Shown here one piece after another: positions 27,801 through 36,009 of a DNA stretch of 64,000 bases. Where the stretch lies: contig JAHHQP010000002.1 in the NCBI GenBank assembly GCA_020026355.1, positions 26,999 through 90,998 of the forward strand. The letters are read 5' to 3'. This stretch comes from Bacteroidales bacterium (GTDB taxonomy: Bacteria > Bacteroidota > Bacteroidia > Bacteroidales > UBA932). The position numbers and the translations under genes were made by a program. A model generated the notes under the pieces. The model had not been told where the DNA came from. It did no database searches and was given only the letters and a program-made list of their open reading frames with translations. Position 1 is the stretch's first letter; each line of letters opens with the position of its first letter.

Positions 27801-28885
27801 CGGGTACAGGCATGCCGCCGGAGGTGCAGGAAAAGATCTTCGAGCGCTTCTATCAGGGGGACAGCGAGCACATCGGCAGCGGTATCGGCCTCTCATTGGT
27901 CCACCGTCTGGTGGAACTCCATCACGGACAGATCCGTATCGAGAGCAAGGTCGGGGAGGGATCTCTCTTCACCGTGACCTTCCCGCAGCAGCTGAATGCC
28001 TATACCGAGGAAGAGCTCCGCACTACCGAAGCTTCAGCGGAGGGTTACAAGTCTTCTTCCAAGGAGATTTATATCAATGATTTCGAGCCGCAGGAGGAGA
28101 TTGTGCCGATCAAGACCGGCGGGCATAAGGCACGGCTTCTGGTGGCGGAGAACAATGATGAGGTGCGCCATTACATGCGTTCCGTTCTCTCGTCCATGTT
28201 TGAGGTGAAGACGGTGAAGAACGGTCAGGAAGCGTTGGATTATCTGCAGAGTGCGGAGGTGGATCTGATCGTCACTGATCTGATGATGCCGGTCATAGGT
28301 GGGGACAAGCTCTGTGCCCATGTCAAGCAGAACATCACTACGAGTCATATACCTGTGATCATCGTTTCGGCGAAGACTGACCCGAAGGATCAGCTGGAGG
28401 CGCTGAAGTCAGGCGCGGACGCCTATATCTTCAAGCCGTTCTCCATGAACGTGCTCATCGTGCGGATCCAGAACATGCTGCGTACGTCCATGAGGATTTC
28501 CGACCGGGCCTCCAAGTCCATGGATATCCTGCCGGAGAAGATCAGTTTCAACGCGATGGACGAGCAGCTGCTGAATCAGGCGATCGAAGTCGTGCAGCGG
28601 AATCTGGACAATGTTTCTTTCTCGACGGAGGAATTCGCGCAGGAGATGAACATGAGCCGTTCCAACCTGCATCTCAAGCTCAAGGCTCTGACTGGAGAAT
28701 CAGCTCTGGATTTCATCCGGAAAGTACGGTTCAAGGAAGCCTGCAAACTGCTTAAAGATGGCCGCTACAGCATTTCTGAAGTGAGCGACATGGTCGGTTT
28801 CAGTACCCCGTCCTATTTCGCGACCTCCTTCAAGAAGCACATGGGCTGTCTCCCTACGGAATATATCAAGCAGCATAACGGATAA
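24887..28885 (+). CDS. Hybrid two-component system sensor/regulator (HTCS) of the glycosaminoglycan locus
   Basis: The 1332-residue protein has an N-terminal signal (MDKIKHILFFLLLLPGIFL), Reg_prop propeller repeats (MWFGTMDGLNLYDG, LWIGTNSGGV and more), a Y_Y_Y domain (~residues 700-760), a membrane helix, a HisKA domain with H828 (ISHELRTPL), a HATPase domain (GSGIGLSLVHR), a receiver with D1131 (TDLMMPV) and an AraC-type C-terminus. It points toward the susD end of the locus, with only a bidirectional terminator between. This position is typical of the HTCS that senses oligosaccharides from the locus' own polymer and activates its transcription. Confidence 0.94.
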   Translation: MDKIKHILFFLLLLPGIFLSQRLAAHHFTALTVNDGLSQNTVLTIAQDRQGRMWFGTMDGLNLYDGYQFRVYRNHAEDSLSLADNMVRKVFFDEAGHLWIGTESGLSFLENSMETFRNFRFGFPVHDIAQISGNYLLLATAGGLEMFDIPNMEMLEIDNEVLASVHATALFSQGSIIYIGTEDGSLFSFSKDRLDIRKIAAPGIAAPVNALQVQDDLLWVATEGEGLFRLSLKTGEMEQWSTYSSQKLLSNYIRALHLDKKGKLWIGSFSGLEIYQEGSISRYESDPFEPGSLSQNSVRAIFEDRDGGMWLGTYFGGLNYSHPLNNRFSLMTRLPKENSLNDNVISCIVEDRDHSLWIGTNSGGVNHFIPTLHRFEHYKFTPNSTGLESNDIKAIWLDEKTGKVYIGAHAGGLSVLDRKTGRLSSISFGAHRLVNIYVIAPKTDRELWLGSLEGLYSLDKISGRLQPCTTDLEGNKLGVSAVEVLMHDSEGRLWIGGNDGVEVYDVVSGGLRRCDFTRNGFLKKITHVNSMIESADNAIWIGCREGLYRVLPATGGLLHYTTENGLPNNIVTGIEEDRSGRLWLGTDYGLCCFNPYSSSFRNFTIEDGLQGNQFNKYAHCFTEDGKMYFGGINGLTSFFPDRMSDNPYSPNPIITELKVFGKRITAGDASGILSEDISMTSEVRLGPGQNTLTLGYSVPNYLSGGKDSFSYKLEGFDQDWYQVEGKRTVTYSNLPAGDYRFLLKAANNDGIWNETPTELHIIIAPEWYRSVWAKIGFSLLFLLILFLVMKFLMERANMKNRLMLDEQEKEHQEELHQMKMRFFINISHELRTPLTLILNPLQELIVRESDTWKRKRLKYIEANAQRLLHLVNQLMDYRRAELGVFKLHVKGEDVHKLIKENWSFYEKLAQSRKIRYTLSSEVEGRTCYVDGQYLELILNNLLSNAFKYTESGQISVHAAMQGEDLVLEVRDTGTGMPPEVQEKIFERFYQGDSEHIGSGIGLSLVHRLVELHHGQIRIESKVGEGSLFTVTFPQQLNAYTEEELRTTEASAEGYKSSSKEIYINDFEPQEEIVPIKTGGHKARLLVAENNDEVRHYMRSVLSSMFEVKTVKNGQEALDYLQSAEVDLIVTDLMMPVIGGDKLCAHVKQNITTSHIPVIIVSAKTDPKDQLEALKSGADAYIFKPFSMNVLIVRIQNMLRTSMRISDRASKSMDILPEKISFNAMDEQLLNQAIEVVQRNLDNVSFSTEEFAQEMNMSRSNLHLKLKALTGESALDFIRKVRFKEACKLLKDGRYSISEVSDMVGFSTPSYFATSFKKHMGCLPTEYIKQHNG

Positions 28886-28907
28886 CTGTCAGAAGGTATT
28901 CTGTACG

Positions 28908-28945
28908 AAAGAGGTGGTCAGCTGTGAACTGACCACCTCTTTTCT
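28908..28945. terminator. Bidirectional terminator between HTCS and SusD genes
   Basis: Perfect 14-base arms (28908-28921 and 28929-28942) flank a seven-base loop and are followed by T-runs on both strands, serving two convergent genes. Confidence 0.85.
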
Positions 28946-28986
28946 GCTTCAGAACGACCGGAGGAATCTGCTTCCGGTCTTCTCTG

Positions 28987-30663
28987 TTACCAGCCTGGAT
29001 TCTGGATGAATTTCGGCATGAGGTCCTTGTCTCGCTGCGGAATCGGAAGCAAGGTGTGCTTCTCTGCGGTATAGATGCCGGCCTGATATTTATCAGGTGC
29101 ATCTTCATGCCATTCTGCAAGTCCGGCATAGGTGTTCTTGATGGTCTCGACATAGATGCCCCAACGGGTGAGATCCTGTCTTCTGTGACCCTCGAATGCG
29201 AGTTCGTGCGAGCGCTCGTCGCGGACTGCCTGACGGAACTGCTCAGGAGTGAGGCCTGAAAGTTCATTCAGTCCAGCACGCCTGCGGACCATGTTCAGCG
29301 CATTGTAAGCTTCTGTTGTCGGAGCGCCTGTGCTCTCATTCAATGCTTCTGCATAGAGGAGAAGGACATCCGCATAACGGAGAAGGTACCAGTTGACGTT
29401 GGATACGTTCGCGTCGATCAGCATGTTGTCTTTCTTCGCATATTTCATGATGTCCCATTTGCCCGGATTCAGTGCACTGTTGAAGGCTTTTCTCCAGTCG
29501 CCTTTGGCATCTTCAGCCATGGCCATCTCGAAGTTGCCGGCCATTTCCGGTCCTTTGTCTCCTTCCTTGTATTTGAGGAGCGGCTCTACACCGTTCTTCG
29601 TGTATTTGTAATCAGCGAAGGAAAGCGCCCATCTTTTGTCCTGCTTGTAGTCCTGCCATTTCCAGAGGAAGGTAGGAACTACCTGCCAGTTTGCGGCGAC
29701 CCTGATGATCGGAACGGAACCCTCACTTGCGGAAACGCCGTTCCATTTGCCGATGCGGCCGCTCGGGTCATTGTAGCTCTGTCAGGTAAGCACAGGGGAG
29801 TAGAAGCTGACTTCAAGCAGACTTTCTTTCGGATCCCATACGTTGTTCGCGGAATTGGACCAGAGTTGCGAGTAGTCTTCCAGCAGGCCGTGCTTGTGGT
29901 CTTCAATGAGCAGCTTCGCTGTCTTGGCGGCTTCTGTCCATTTGCTTTCATCCTTGACAGGATAGCCAGCCCAGGTCGCATAGACCTTGGTCAGGAGGCC
30001 GAGAGCACCGCCTTTGGAAATCCTGAACTGATTGCTTTTCCGGATGTTGTCGTCTGTCGCATAAGGAAGCACTTCGATGGCATACTTCAGATCAGCTTCG
30101 ATGAACTTGTAGACGTCTTCCGGTGTAGCCTGCTCGAAAGTGGAAGGATGCTGGTAGGACTGTCGAGTGGAAGTCATGAGAGCGACATGACCATACCATC
30201 TTGTCAGTTCGAAATAGTAGAGGGCTCTCAAAGTCCTGGCTTCACCCATATAGATGGCGGCTCTTTTCTGATCGAACTCAGTGAAGTTCTTTTCATTGGA
30301 TGCGAGTCTTTCGATGAAGTCGTTAGCGTCGTAGATCGCTTTGTAGAGGGCTCTCCATGTTATTTCGATTTCATCTTCGGTCGTTCCGTAATGGTTGTTC
30401 GGAACATTCCTGAAGTTGTTCAGTGAGTTTCCTTCCACCTTGGCCTGATCAGTCGGCAAGGTGAAGTAGAGAGAGAGATGGTAACCGTAGAGACCATCGT
30501 TGTTCATATTGCGGTAGACACCGAGCAGTACGGTTTCTGCCTGATCGGCATCTTTCATGTATTTGTCTTTCTCGACTTCTGTGTAGCTGATCTCGTTGAG
30601 GGAACAGCTCGCTGCCATGAAAGAAACGATCGCCGCAGTGATCATATTTTTGATTGTTTTCAT
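28987..30663 (-). pseudogene. SusD/RagB-family glycan-binding lipoprotein gene with an in-frame TGA
   Basis: The frame encodes 558 codons in one reading frame, with a lipoprotein signal (MKTIKNMITAAIVSFMAASC), an N-terminal SusD domain (ARTLRALYYFELTRWYG) and a C-terminal SusD domain (YLLRYADVLLLYAEALNE, HRRQDLTRWG, PRDK-like QRDKDLMPKFIQNPGW). Codon 294 is TGA (29782-29784). The frame resumes directly with QSYNDPSG and continues open to 28987, so this is a nonsense change, not a frameshift. A GGA-to-TGA change would explain it. It could be real inactivation, phase or population variation, or a sequencing error. Normally the protein would sit on SusC as a lid that captures the glycan. Confidence 0.85.
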
Positions 30664-30673
30664 GTTTTAACCT

Positions 30674-33600
30674 TTAAAATGACAGTTCAAGACCGAATGT
30701 GAATACTTTGCTCTTTGGATAGGCACCCCAGTCGAAGCCCGGCATGAGCGGGCTCTTCAGCATGCTGACTTCCGGATCGTAGCCGCTGTATTTCGTGATG
30801 CAGAAAAGGTTCTGTGCGGTAGCGTAGATGCGGAGTTTGCTGATATAGGCTTTTCTCATCCATTTCTCCGGGAAAGTATAGCCTAAGGTGACGTTCTTCA
30901 GTCTCAGGAAGGAACCATCCTCGATGAATCGGGAGTAGAGCTCGGATTTGATGTAGCCGTCAACAGCCGGAACTGCGTTGGAGGCGTTGGTCGGCGTCCA
31001 TCTGTCTGCAAGCTCAGCATATTGGTTCGTCCTTTCGTCCATGGATTGTGTACAGAACATTCTGGTGGCATTGTAGACATCGTTCCCGTAAGTGAACTGG
31101 AACATGAAGCTGAAATCGACACCGTAGATGTTGAAGGAGTTGGTGATACCTCCGAAGAAGAGCGGTTGTCCGTTACCGATGACCGTACGGTCTGCGTCTG
31201 TGATGATGCCGTCAGGAACACCATTCGGTCCGGACACGTCCTTGTATTTCACCATACCTGGCTGAACCGGACGTCCTGCATGGTTGGAGATGTCTGCAAT
31301 GCCTGGCTTGAGGACCATGCCTCCGTCAGGGGTGACATCGAAGTCAGAACTCTGGTAGACACCGTCGAATACATAACCGTACATGTCACCGAGTGAATGG
31401 CCTACGCGGGCAATGTAGTCGATACCGGAGAAGTTGGAGTTGAACTCCGTTCTTGCCGGCATATATCTGGTTCCGTCCTGAAGAGCCACAAGGGTGTTCT
31501 TGATGAAGGAAATGTTGAAGTCCGTTGACCATCCGAAGTTCTTCTTGTTGAAGTTGATGGAGCTGATGGACAGTTCGATACCGCTGTTGCGGATCTTGCC
31601 GATGTTCTGCATCTGTGATTTGAAACCGGTTACATAGGCGAGGTTCTGTTCGAGAAGCAGGTCTTTCGTGTCCTTGATGAAGCCATCGATCGTGAAGTTC
31701 AATCTGTTCTTGAGGAAGCCCATGTCGAGACCGAGGTTGGTCGTGGACGAGCCTTCCCATCTCAGATCCTTGTTCGGGAGATGTTTCGGATAGAGGACCG
31801 TGGACTGTCCGGAACCGAGTCCGATCTTACCGGTAGAGTAGAGGTCCATGGAAAGGTAGTTCGCGATGCGGTCGTTACCGACGGTACCCCAGCCGGCACG
31901 GAGTTTCAAGTTGGAGATCTGCGGTACGTTTGCCATGAATTTCTCGTTGGAGATGTTCCATGCGAAGGCGAAGGACGGGAAGAAGCCCCATTTGTGTTTC
32001 GGTGAGAATACGGTAGAAGCGTCAGCGCGGACCGTACCTGTGATCATGTATCTGTCGTCATAGTTGTAGAAAGCTCTGGCGAAGAAGGAAAGTCTCATGT
32101 TCTCCTCTCTGTAGGTGGCCACCTTGCTCGGTGTCGCTCCGAGTCCGAGGTTGTCGGAACCGAGTTCTTCCAGCGGAAAGTCTTTGGACTGCCCCTCGAG
32201 GAATTCGTATCCCTGGAAGGAAACTTCCTGACCGAGCATCATGTCGATGTTGTGCTTCTTCTCGAAGGTCCTCTTGTAGTTCAGGACATTGCTGTTCTGC
32301 CATCTGAGGTTACGTCCCATACGGGTCTGGCCGTAGGCGCCACCGGCGCGGAAGGCCTGACTGCTCTGTTTCCTGTAGAAGGTGTCATTGCGCTGGTAGT
32401 TGGCGTTGTAGGTCGCCGAAGTCTTGAATGTCAAGCCTTTGATGATTGTCGCGGTCAATGAAGCGTTGGCGATCCATTGCTCCTGCTTTCTGATCTCATC
32501 CACGGATTCAGCCTGGAGAATCGGGTTGACGGTAGATGAGTTGAAGTTGTTCTGCTCCAGAGCGAGCGGGTCATACATGGAGTGACGGAGCTCGTAGTCT
32601 GTTGTGTTCAGACCTCCGGTCGGACGGTATCTGAGGATGTTGGCCAAGGTTCCGCCACCGGTTCCGATACCGGATTTCGTAGCGTTCGTGTAGTTAACGG
32701 AACCGCTGAATGTCAGCCAGTCGGTTATTTTCTGGTAAACTTTCAGACGGCCGTTAAGTTTCTTGTATCCGCTGTTCGGGAACATTCCGTTCTCGTCGAA
32801 GTAAGAGAAGGATGCGGTGTATCGGGTATCTTTCGTACCACCCATGAGACTGACGTCGTGGTTCTGGGACCAGGTCGGTCTGAAGGCCTCATCCTGCCAG
32901 TCGATACCTGCAACGTTCTTGTAAGCATCGATGTTCTGGTATTTGAACGGATTGCCATCCTTGTCGTTGCCCTCTTTGTAGTAGGTGTCACCGTATTTTG
33001 AAGGGTTGGCTTCAATGGTCAGTTTCACGAACTCGTACGGATCGAGGAGGTCCATTCTTCTGGAAAGGGTACGGTAGGATGCGGAGCCGTTGTAGGTAAT
33101 CTGCGGACGGCCCACCTTCGCGTCTTTGGTGGTCACGAGGACGACACCGTTTGCGGCGCGGGCACCGTAGATGGCTGATGCGGAGGCATCTTTCAGAATC
33201 TGGATGTCCTGGATATCCTGGTTGGCCAGGAAGTCGATGTTGGCTACTTCAAATCCGTCGACGATGTAGAGCGGAGCGGATTCACCGTTCAGGGTGCCGA
33301 CACCACGGATCTTCACGTCAAATCCACCGCCTGGGGTACCATCTGCTGCCGTGATGTTCACACCGGCGATCTGGCCTCCGAGTGCTTCCATGACGGAAGC
33401 AGTCTTGAAGCTTTCGATGGATTTTGAATTGACGGATGCTACGGATCCGGTGAGGTCACTTCTCTTCATGGTACCGTAACCGACGACCACGACTTCATCG
33501 AGGACCGTGTTGTCCGGTTCCATTCTCACAATCACTGAAGTACGGTTACCTACAGGAATGTCCTGGTTCCTGTAACCGATGAAACTGAAGGTCAGGATGG

Positions 33601-33826
33601 CGTCTTTCGGCACTTTCAAGGTGAATTTACCGTCGATGTCTGTCACTGCACCGTTCTGTGTTCCGGCCTGGATGACGCCGGCACCGGTCAGCGGCTGGTC
33701 AGTTTCGTCATAGACGACGCCTTCTACGGTGATGTTCTTCTGCGCGGACACAGTCAGTGACAGCACCATCAGCAGCATTGAGACCAGAAGTCTCTTGCCT
33801 TTTATAAATGTTGTAATTGCATTCAT
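30674..33826 (-). CDS. SusC/RagA-family TonB-dependent outer-membrane transporter
   Basis: The 1050-residue protein has a Sec signal peptide (residues 1-29, ending VSAQ), a carboxypeptidase-regulatory-like domain (~32-110), the typical TonB-box/plug entry DEVVVVGYGTMKRSDLTGSV, and a 22-strand-type barrel ending in Phe (GLELSF). It imports oligosaccharides across the outer membrane together with SusD, whose gene starts 10 bp downstream. The neighbours (two PL12-like lyases, PL21, GH88, sulfatases) point to heparin or heparan sulfate fragments as cargo. Confidence 0.95.
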   Translation of the reverse strand: MNAITTFIKGKRLLVSMLLMVLSLTVSAQKNITVEGVVYDETDQPLTGAGVIQAGTQNGAVTDIDGKFTLKVPKDAILTFSFIGYRNQDIPVGNRTSVIVRMEPDNTVLDEVVVVGYGTMKRSDLTGSVASVNSKSIESFKTASVMEALGGQIAGVNITAADGTPGGGFDVKIRGVGTLNGESAPLYIVDGFEVANIDFLANQDIQDIQILKDASASAIYGARAANGVVLVTTKDAKVGRPQITYNGSASYRTLSRRMDLLDPYEFVKLTIEANPSKYGDTYYKEGNDKDGNPFKYQNIDAYKNVAGIDWQDEAFRPTWSQNHDVSLMGGTKDTRYTASFSYFDENGMFPNSGYKKLNGRLKVYQKITDWLTFSGSVNYTNATKSGIGTGGGTLANILRYRPTGGLNTTDYELRHSMYDPLALEQNNFNSSTVNPILQAESVDEIRKQEQWIANASLTATIIKGLTFKTSATYNANYQRNDTFYRKQSSQAFRAGGAYGQTRMGRNLRWQNSNVLNYKRTFEKKHNIDMMLGQEVSFQGYEFLEGQSKDFPLEELGSDNLGLGATPSKVATYREENMRLSFFARAFYNYDDRYMITGTVRADASTVFSPKHKWGFFPSFAFAWNISNEKFMANVPQISNLKLRAGWGTVGNDRIANYLSMDLYSTGKIGLGSGQSTVLYPKHLPNKDLRWEGSSTTNLGLDMGFLKNRLNFTIDGFIKDTKDLLLEQNLAYVTGFKSQMQNIGKIRNSGIELSISSINFNKKNFGWSTDFNISFIKNTLVALQDGTRYMPARTEFNSNFSGIDYIARVGHSLGDMYGYVFDGVYQSSDFDVTPDGGMVLKPGIADISNHAGRPVQPGMVKYKDVSGPNGVPDGIITDADRTVIGNGQPLFFGGITNSFNIYGVDFSFMFQFTYGNDVYNATRMFCTQSMDERTNQYAELADRWTPTNASNAVPAVDGYIKSELYSRFIEDGSFLRLKNVTLGYTFPEKWMRKAYISKLRIYATAQNLFCITKYSGYDPEVSMLKSPLMPGFDWGAYPKSKVFTFGLELSF

Positions 33827-33843
33827 ATCAATTAGTTTTTCCG

Positions 33844-35994
33844 TTATTCAAATTTGGTGTCGAACCATACCATGATCGGGAATACTTGTGCACCTTTGCC
33901 AGGGTCTGTCTTTCCGGTCATGACGAATGTGGCCTGGGCCGCGAAAAGACCGTTTGCCGGAATTCCGTTCCTGTCGATGAACTTGTTCGGGTTGACGATC
34001 AGTGTACCGTCCTCGATGCTCAGGTAAGCCGCTGCCTTGCTGAGGTTGGCTTTGTTGTCGTTGTAGGACATAGGTGCTCTGGCACCGGTATTCGGCGCAT
34101 CGCTGTTGAAATACTGTGCCCAGACCTCCCAGAGGAAGCCTTTGTCTTTCGGCTGACCGTCCTTGTGGCTTTGCGGACCGTTGATGTTGAAATAGTTGAA
34201 GGCACGCCTGAAGTCGATGGACAGATTGGCTGTACCGATTTCCTTCCTGTCTTTGTCATAGACGAGCGCCGGGGCGCCTTTGCCTCCCTTCAGCGGATTG
34301 ATGCAGAGGGCGAAAGGTCTGTATTCCACGTAATGGTCTGCGCCTTTGACGATGAATATGTTATTGAAGAATACAGGGACTTTCCGGACGACGGCTGCTT
34401 CACCTTCGCCGACCGTGATGGTGACGATCACTGCGTTCACGTTTCTGCCCCCGTCGAACTTGACGGTTATCGTACCTTCTTCGTTCATGGAAACGCTGGC
34501 CTTGTCTTTCACGTAGACCGGATCCATTTCGAATTTCACCGGCTGTCCTTTCGGAATATCAGATTCCTTGATCGGAAGAGTAAGTTCCTGATTCTTTTCG
34601 ATCCTGTGCTGGCTGGCATATCTGCTGACCGGTTCCAGGCCGAGGTTGTTGCCCCAGCTGACCATATGGAACATGTACGGGTTCTTCAGGATGTTTACGG
34701 TGAAGCTGGTCTCCAGCTCATTCTTGGAGTTCTTTGCCAGAACGGTGATGGTATGTTTGCCGATAGGGAAGTCATTGTGCTTCGGTGCGGTCACCTTACC
34801 GGTCGCAGGATCGATTTCCAGTGCGTTGAGGCCTTCCGGAAGATTCTTGAAGGAATAGACGATGTCGTCACCGGTGACTTCTTTCACTTCGTTGGTGAAA
34901 GAGCAGGTCTGGATGATGTTGTCCACATTCTCGTAGACGAGTTTCTCGATCGGTTTGATGAATTTGACCACCTCGAATGAGTATGCCTTATCGAAGTCCT
35001 TGCTGCCGAAGTCGTTGGTGACTGTCAGGCTGACCGTGTAGCTGTCACCGATGTTCAGCGTGTTGCCTTTCTTGAAGGACAGCACTCCTGTCGCTTCATC
35101 GATGGACAGTTCCGGACAGGCCGGAGTCACTTCCTTGATCGCGTACTTCAGTCCCTTGAAGGAGCCGATGAAGGACGGAGCCGGTGAAGTGTAGGCAAAG
35201 CCGGCCTCGACTTTACCATGAGCTGGTTCGTAGGTGATGGAGAGCGGCTCTGAAGTCACGTTGACGGTCAGTGCTTTTTCGAAGATTCCTTCCTCAGAGT
35301 TCTTGCCCACGATGAGCGTGGTGAGTTTGAAATCGATCTCATAGACACCGGGAATGAAGTCCTTGTTGCCGCCGATGATGCTGAAGCGGCCGTCTTTTGA
35401 AATCTTGAAACAGTCTTTTCCATTGTTGATGGATTTACCGTCCCTGCGGATGCCTGCAAGGAGATAGCTCTTGATGGAAATGTGCGTTCCTTCCGTAATG
35501 ATCTGTGCTGTAGGCAGATTCTTGTTCTCAATGATGTCGGCAAGTTTCACTTCCAGAACGGGAGGCTCGACCTTGATGCCGTCCGGAATCGGTTTCATCA
35601 TGTTTACGCGGATCGCGTCTGCAAATCTGTACTTCTTGCCGTTTGAGTTGCAGGAAATGCTCAGCAGATATTTACCGATCGGCAGACCTTCAGTATTGGA
35701 CAGTGTGACCACTCCCGTTGCCGGATCGATGAGGAAAGATTCCACACCTTCGGTGAAAACCTTGCCCTCGTGGGTCACGTTGTAGATTTCAAAGCCGTTC
35801 GGCTGTGCTCCGTGCCATGTCGGTGTGACATTGATTGTTGTCGACGGTCCTATATCGGAAATTCCAGGATAGTAGAGAGAGAATTCCGATTCGTCTATCA
35901 ATCCTTCCGGTTTGCAGGAATTCACTGCAAAGCAGATTCCGAGCATCGCGGCTATCGAAAGGAGCCATGCTGAAATGTTTGATATTTTTCTCAT
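33844..35994 (-). CDS. Surface glycan-binding lipoprotein with tandem Ig/cadherin-like repeats
   Basis: The 716-residue protein starts with a lipoprotein signal (lipobox VNSC, then KPEG). It is built of repeated putative-Ig units, each with a core like IDPATGVVTLSNTEGLPIGKY, SIDEATGVLSFKKGNTLNIGDSY or IDPATGKVTAPKHNDFPIGKH. The C-terminal ~250 residues form a different domain that may hold the binding site (a DUF4958-like region, from memory). It lies 17 bp upstream of susC on the same strand, the usual place of an SGBP. No catalytic motif is seen. It likely recruits the sulfated polysaccharide at the surface. Confidence 0.75.
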   Translation of the reverse strand: MRKISNISAWLLSIAAMLGICFAVNSCKPEGLIDESEFSLYYPGISDIGPSTTINVTPTWHGAQPNGFEIYNVTHEGKVFTEGVESFLIDPATGVVTLSNTEGLPIGKYLLSISCNSNGKKYRFADAIRVNMMKPIPDGIKVEPPVLEVKLADIIENKNLPTAQIITEGTHISIKSYLLAGIRRDGKSINNGKDCFKISKDGRFSIIGGNKDFIPGVYEIDFKLTTLIVGKNSEEGIFEKALTVNVTSEPLSITYEPAHGKVEAGFAYTSPAPSFIGSFKGLKYAIKEVTPACPELSIDEATGVLSFKKGNTLNIGDSYTVSLTVTNDFGSKDFDKAYSFEVVKFIKPIEKLVYENVDNIIQTCSFTNEVKEVTGDDIVYSFKNLPEGLNALEIDPATGKVTAPKHNDFPIGKHTITVLAKNSKNELETSFTVNILKNPYMFHMVSWGNNLGLEPVSRYASQHRIEKNQELTLPIKESDIPKGQPVKFEMDPVYVKDKASVSMNEEGTITVKFDGGRNVNAVIVTITVGEGEAAVVRKVPVFFNNIFIVKGADHYVEYRPFALCINPLKGGKGAPALVYDKDRKEIGTANLSIDFRRAFNYFNINGPQSHKDGQPKDKGFLWEVWAQYFNSDAPNTGARAPMSYNDNKANLSKAAAYLSIEDGTLIVNPNKFIDRNGIPANGLFAAQATFVMTGKTDPGKGAQVFPIMVWFDTKFE

Positions 35995-36009
35995 GAGTCT
36001 TTATATTGG

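Noticed and set aside
28987..29544. A separate 185-residue gene encoding a SusD C-terminus
   Set aside because: It is in the same frame as the upstream SusD part and only separated by one TGA; the ATG is an internal Met.
29782..29784. TGA read as an amino acid (recoding)
   Set aside because: Other genes here end in TGA, no selenocysteine-type element is seen, and Gly fits the place better than Trp or Sec.
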